From Clostridium_AD sp036569345 (GTDB lineage Bacteria > Bacillota > Clostridia > Clostridiales > Clostridiaceae), in assembly GCF_036569345.1 (NCBI RefSeq), contig NZ_DATCQT010000104.1, positions 22,792 to 86,791 on the forward strand: a stretch of DNA of 64,000 nt, given 5' to 3'. The translations under genes and the position numbers were made by a program. Below the pieces are notes generated by a model. The model saw only the letters and a list, made by a program, of their open reading frames with translations. It did no database searches and was not told the DNA's origin. This document shows, one piece after another, positions 60,578-64,000 of this stretch (position 1 is the first letter of the stretch; each line of letters opens with the position of its first letter).

Positions 60578-62149
60578 TTAACTCCTTTTCATAGGTATAT
60601 CTATATCCCACTGGGTCCCATTTTCTACATTAAACACAATTGTGCCTTGCATATCATCAATAATATTTTTGACAATATACATACCAATTCCACGCTGACC
60701 TACTTTCGTTGTAGTCCCAATCTCATATATAGTATCTCTAATTTCGTAAGAAATACCTTGTCCGTTGTCTTTTATTTGAATTTTTAAGTGATCATCTATA
60801 ACAAAGATCTTAAAGTATACAGTTCCACTTCCATCCACGTTTACTTCATCAAAAGAATTTTCAATTAAATTTCCAATAATAGAACCTAATTCGTCTTCAC
60901 TCATATATTGTGGTAATTCATTTAATTGAGAATCTGCGTCAATTTCAAATACTATTCTTGCTTCCTCTGCTTTATTAAATTTTGAAAATAACAAAGCAGC
61001 AATAGATACATTCTTTATTTGATTTGTGAGAATACTATTGATTCCATTTCGATTTTTAGCAACATTTGATATGAATTTCAGAGCTTCCTTATATTCTTCC
61101 AGCTGTATCAATCCTGATATAGTATGAAGTTTATTCATAAATTCATGATTTTGAGCCCTTAGAGACCAAGTCATTTTCTTTATTCCTGTGAGCTCTTCTG
61201 CCATTTTCTTAACTTCCGTTAAATCCCTGAAATTCATTACTACCCCAATTACTTCATCTTTATCATTTTTAAGGGGATTATATTTGCATAAAATAGTTAG
61301 GCCTGGTCTTACTTTCATTTCTATATTTTCATAATACTTTCCTACTTTCAGGACTTCAGAAATTTTATTTTCATAAGAAAGGTTTGTGATATTTTTGCCT
61401 ATATCTTCTTCCTTAAGGTGTAGAATATCACCGGCTTCTTTATTAAATAAGGTGACTTTTCCACTTTTATCAACTGCCAAAATACCTTCCTTCACACTTT
61501 CAATTACAGCTTCTTTTTCTTTTAAAATCCAAGCTATTTCTGCTGGTTCTAAACCAAAAATGGCTTTTTTAATATTGGAGGATAAAAGAGTTGCAGCAAT
61601 TACTCCTAAAATTAATCCTAATATTATAAAAGGTATAAATTCATCTATCTTTGAATAAATCTCATTATAAACCTCATTGATTGGGCTTCCTATAGCCACT
61701 GCTCCAATTTGTTTACCATCTTTAAATATGGGAGTAAATGCTCGAAGGGAGAGGCCTAAGCTACCCCTTGCTTCTGAAACATACTCTTCGCCTTTTGTGA
61801 GGACGCGTTTTTCATCTCCACCCTCAAATTTTTTACCTATTTCTTTCTTTATAGGATGAGTATGTCTTATTCCTTTCATATCCATTACTACAATAAATTC
61901 AACTTTAGTTTTACGCCTTATGCTTTCTATTTGATTATTTAAAGCCTCTCCATTAATTTTATTGTTTCCTTCCAAGTAATTTTGTACAAGATAACTCATT
62001 GAGACAGAATTTGCGATATTCAAAAGATTATGTCCAAATTGATCTTTAAGCACTATTTTCATCTGATTAAAGGATAGTATTGATATACTTCCAATAGTCA
62101 AAAGTAAGATTCCTATTACAAAGGCCGTGATTTTTGTTTTTAATTTCAT
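60578..62149 (-). CDS. CitA/DcuS/MalK-type sensor histidine kinase
   Basis: A 523-residue membrane kinase with two transmembrane helices (about 8-28 and 172-192) flanking an extracytoplasmic PAS domain (VVMDMKGIRHTHPIKKEIG, with the Arg/His set of C4-dicarboxylate or citrate sensors), a cytoplasmic PAS (EGILAVDKSGKVTLFNKEA), a phospho-acceptor His in RAQNHEFMNKLHTISGLIQL and HATPase motifs (NLIENSFDE, DNGQGI, RGIGMYIV). It signals to the adjacent CitB-type regulator. Confidence 0.93.
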   Translation of the reverse strand: MKLKTKITAFVIGILLLTIGSISILSFNQMKIVLKDQFGHNLLNIANSVSMSYLVQNYLEGNNKINGEALNNQIESIRRKTKVEFIVVMDMKGIRHTHPIKKEIGKKFEGGDEKRVLTKGEEYVSEARGSLGLSLRAFTPIFKDGKQIGAVAIGSPINEVYNEIYSKIDEFIPFIILGLILGVIAATLLSSNIKKAIFGLEPAEIAWILKEKEAVIESVKEGILAVDKSGKVTLFNKEAGDILHLKEEDIGKNITNLSYENKISEVLKVGKYYENIEMKVRPGLTILCKYNPLKNDKDEVIGVVMNFRDLTEVKKMAEELTGIKKMTWSLRAQNHEFMNKLHTISGLIQLEEYKEALKFISNVAKNRNGINSILTNQIKNVSIAALLFSKFNKAEEARIVFEIDADSQLNELPQYMSEDELGSIIGNLIENSFDEVNVDGSGTVYFKIFVIDDHLKIQIKDNGQGISYEIRDTIYEIGTTTKVGQRGIGMYIVKNIIDDMQGTIVFNVENGTQWDIDIPMKRS

Positions 62150-62234
62150 ATCTTTCTCCTCTTAAATTCTTAAGACTTGGGGGTACTTTTATAAAAATTA
62201 TACCATATATACTTTTTTAAAATATATTGTTAAA

Positions 62235-62270
62235 ATTTCTACAAAGTTTTTTTAATTACCACAAAGTATT
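62235..62270. promoter_or_regulatory. Direct repeats, candidate response-regulator sites
   Basis: TTTCTACAAAGT and TTACCACAAAGT carry the core ACAAAGT at 62241 and 62261, exactly 20 bases apart. They lie in the divergent region between the sensor kinase and malic enzyme genes, where CitB-type regulators usually bind. Confidence 0.5.
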
Positions 62271-62396
62271 TTAAACTTATTTAATATTTAAAAATGGTTA
62301 ATTTGTTGTTATGATGATGTCAGAAAAAAATTATAAAGTTAATAATAATTAATAGTGAAAACGTATAAATAAATTAACTAAGAGGGGAGATATTTA

Positions 62397-63569
62397 ATGA
62401 ATTATTTTGAAGAAAGTTTAAAACTACATGAAAAACATTTAGGTAAAATAGAGGTAATATCAAAAATAAAAATAGAAACAAAAGATGATTTGGCACTTGC
62501 ATATACACCTGGTGTTGCAGAACCTTGTAGGAAAATCCATGAAAATGAAGAAGATGTGTACAAATATACTGCTAAAGGAAATATGGTTGCTGTTGTTACA
62601 GATGGAAGTGCCATTCTAGGACTTGGAGATATAGGACCAAAAGCAGGACTTCCAGTTATGGAAGGTAAGGCTATATTGTTTAAAGAGTTTGCTAATGTAG
62701 ATGCCTTTCCAATTTGCTTAGACACAAAGGATGTCGATGAAATTGTTCGCGCTGTGCAGCTTATATCTCCAGGTTTCGGTGGAATAAATCTAGAAGATAT
62801 TAGTGCTCCAAGATGTTTTGAGGTAGAAGAAAAACTTAAAAAATTATTAGATATACCAGTATTTCACGATGACCAACATGGAACAGCAATTGTAGTGCTT
62901 GCAGGGCTCATCAATGCTACTAAAGTAGTTGGAAAGAAACTTGAGGATTTAAAGGTTGTTATAAATGGTTCTGGTTCAGCAGGAACAGCAATATCTAAAC
63001 TTTTACTTTCTTCAGGAGTGAAAAATTTAATTGCTTGTGACAAGGTAGGAATACTTTACAGAGGAATGGATAAAATCGATGATGCAAAAACAGCCCTTGC
63101 AGAAATTACTAATCCAGATAATATAAAAGGAAGCTTAAAAGATGCATTCGTAGGTGCTGATGTATTTATAGGAGTTTCCGCTCCAGGAATAGTAACACCT
63201 GAGATGATTAAATCTATGAATAAAGATTCTATAGTATTTGCAATGGCAAACCCAGTTCCAGAAATTATGCCAGAGCTCGCTAAAAAAGCAGGTGCAAAGG
63301 TTGTTGGCTCAGGACGTTCGGATTTTCCAAATCAAGTTAATAATGTGCTTGTATTCCCTGGCTTATTCAGAGGTGCTTTAGATGTGAGAGCAAAGGAAAT
63401 AAATGAAGAAATGAAGCTAGCAGCAGCATACGCTATTGCAAATTATATAAAAGATGAAGACTTAAATGAAAATAATGTAATTGTAAGTGCCCTAGACAAA
63501 GGTGTAGCATCAAAAGTAGCAGAAGCAATTGCAAAAGCTGCAAAAGAAACAGGGGTAGCAAGAATATAA
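62397..63569 (+). CDS. NAD(P)-dependent malic enzyme
   Basis: A 390-residue enzyme converting malate to pyruvate and CO2. Motifs: LAYTPGVAEPC near residue 33, GDIGPKAGLPVMEGKA near residue 79, FHDDQHGTA near residue 160 and the nucleotide site GSGSAGTAI near residue 195. It is the short bacterial form, without a phosphotransacetylase-like extension. Start after AGAGGGGAG. The divergent CitAB-type system suggests induction by malate or a related acid; the KdgT-like permease downstream may supply substrate. Confidence 0.94.
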   Translation: MNYFEESLKLHEKHLGKIEVISKIKIETKDDLALAYTPGVAEPCRKIHENEEDVYKYTAKGNMVAVVTDGSAILGLGDIGPKAGLPVMEGKAILFKEFANVDAFPICLDTKDVDEIVRAVQLISPGFGGINLEDISAPRCFEVEEKLKKLLDIPVFHDDQHGTAIVVLAGLINATKVVGKKLEDLKVVINGSGSAGTAISKLLLSSGVKNLIACDKVGILYRGMDKIDDAKTALAEITNPDNIKGSLKDAFVGADVFIGVSAPGIVTPEMIKSMNKDSIVFAMANPVPEIMPELAKKAGAKVVGSGRSDFPNQVNNVLVFPGLFRGALDVRAKEINEEMKLAAAYAIANYIKDEDLNENNVIVSALDKGVASKVAEAIAKAAKETGVARI

Positions 63570-63658
63570 AATAAGGGGACATATTAGTAAAGGTAAAGGG
63601 GACACATATACAAAGAAGGGTGTTTCCAAAATTAACAAAAAAATAGGGGGATAAAAAA

Positions 63659-64000
63659 ATGCAAATTCCAATTAAGAAAACACTCGATAAAGTTCCAGGC
63701 GGTATGATGGTGGTTCCACTTTTTTTAGGGGTATTAGTTAATACATTTTTCCCAGGAGTCTTAAAAATTGGTGGTTTTACAACGGGATTATTCGGTAAAG
63801 CGGCATCAACACCAATTTTAGCTTGTTTTATGTTTTTAATTGGTTCACAAATTAATTTCAATTTAGCACCAAAGGCATTAAAAAAAGGTGCACTATTAAT
63901 AACAGGAAAATTTATAGTAGGTGCTGGTATTGGTATATTTGTAGGAAAGGTTTTTGGACCTGCTGGAGTATTAGGTTTATCACCACTCGCAATCCTTTCA
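63659..64000 (+). CDS. 2-keto-3-deoxygluconate permease family transporter (partial, runs off window)
   Basis: The visible 114 residues begin MQIPIKKTLDKVPGGMMVVPL and contain FGKAASTPILACFMFLIGSQI, which matches the KdgT permease family of H+-coupled sugar-acid transporters. Four hydrophobic segments are seen before the window ends. It lies 89 bases after malic enzyme with ATAGGGGGAT as ribosome site, likely in the same operon. The pairing hints that this member may carry malate or another hydroxy-acid, which is inference. Confidence 0.8.
   Translation, partial: MQIPIKKTLDKVPGGMMVVPLFLGVLVNTFFPGVLKIGGFTTGLFGKAASTPILACFMFLIGSQINFNLAPKALKKGALLITGKFIVGAGIGIFVGKVFGPAGVLGLSPLAILS

Noticed and set aside
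63570..63640. Repeated ggggaca words between malic enzyme and the permease as a mobile-element end
   Set aside because: Only two short copies are present, with no inverted repeats or transposase.
1..64000. tRNA, rRNA, prophage, insertion sequences or CRISPR arrays
   Set aside because: I saw no cloverleaf-type gene, no rRNA segment, no transposase or phage genes and no repeat-spacer array; a tRNAscan or covariance search was not possible here.

Overview
This AT-rich window reads as the chromosome of an anaerobic, spore-forming Firmicute, most likely a Clostridium (sensu stricto). The basis is very low GC, strong AGGAGG-type ribosome sites with frequent TTG and GTG starts, a clostridial [NiFe] hydrogenase with hyp genes, HgcB- and SHOCT-type small proteins, SPOCS/CsxC-like proteins and small Cys-rich proteins. 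The species is not determinable from sequence alone. No rRNA, tRNA, CRISPR array, phage or intact insertion sequence was seen.

Layout. 1-7.8 kb: the 3' end of tatC, then a [NiFe] hydrogenase locus: hypCDE, debris of a second hydrogenase, hypA, hypB, small and large subunits, a second divergent hypB and a maturation protease. The surviving hydrogenase differs at two normally conserved sites: a proximal-cluster Cys is Asn and the proton-gate Glu is Met. 8-16 kb: cyclopropane fatty acid synthase, a chemoreceptor relic, two clostridial proteins of unknown function, a pentapeptide-repeat protein, an uncharacterised isoprenoid-synthase-like protein, the DbpA-type helicase, a Ca2+/H+ antiporter and a cold-shock protein. 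16-18.5 kb: a 54-residue Cys-rich protein and a FIST + soluble chemoreceptor pair.

18.8-24 kb: a complete sigY-yxlCDEFG-type ECF sigma operon with a good ECF promoter, followed by a 5'-truncated hgcA, an intact hgcB (mercury-methylation type) and SHOCT genes, one of which is partly duplicated at the hgcA breakpoint. 24-30 kb: a five-gene peptide ABC transporter. 30-40.5 kb: glgC/glgD debris, an AEC permease, a truncated QueG-like protein, a PocR-type histidine kinase, two MarR-regulated units (nitroreductase; MFS exporter), cardiolipin synthase and citrate synthase. 40.7-43.4 kb: a probable spore-surface cluster (Cys-rich protein plus two CsxC/SPOCS-like paralogues).

43.5-52.4 kb: cell-wall genes (L,D-transpeptidase, amidase-like protein, lipoprotein, class A PBP, NlpC/P60 hydrolase) and ftsH. 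52.5-59.6 kb: a kinase-like mini-protein, a ppx fragment, a large UPF0182 membrane protein, a GyrI-like protein, an amino-acid permease and an orphan Mrr-N/PUA-like protein, with two copies of a 52-nt compound hairpin. 59.9-64 kb: a CitAB/DcuSR-type two-component system divergent from malic enzyme and a KdgT-family permease that runs off the window; this looks like a C4-acid or sugar-acid utilisation unit.

The most notable points are the unusual hydrogenase with its divergent HypB paralogue and decayed twin, the broken hgcAB pair, the uncharacterised isoprenoid-synthase-like protein, and the covarying compound hairpin repeat. Assignments are from reading motifs by eye; no database search was run.
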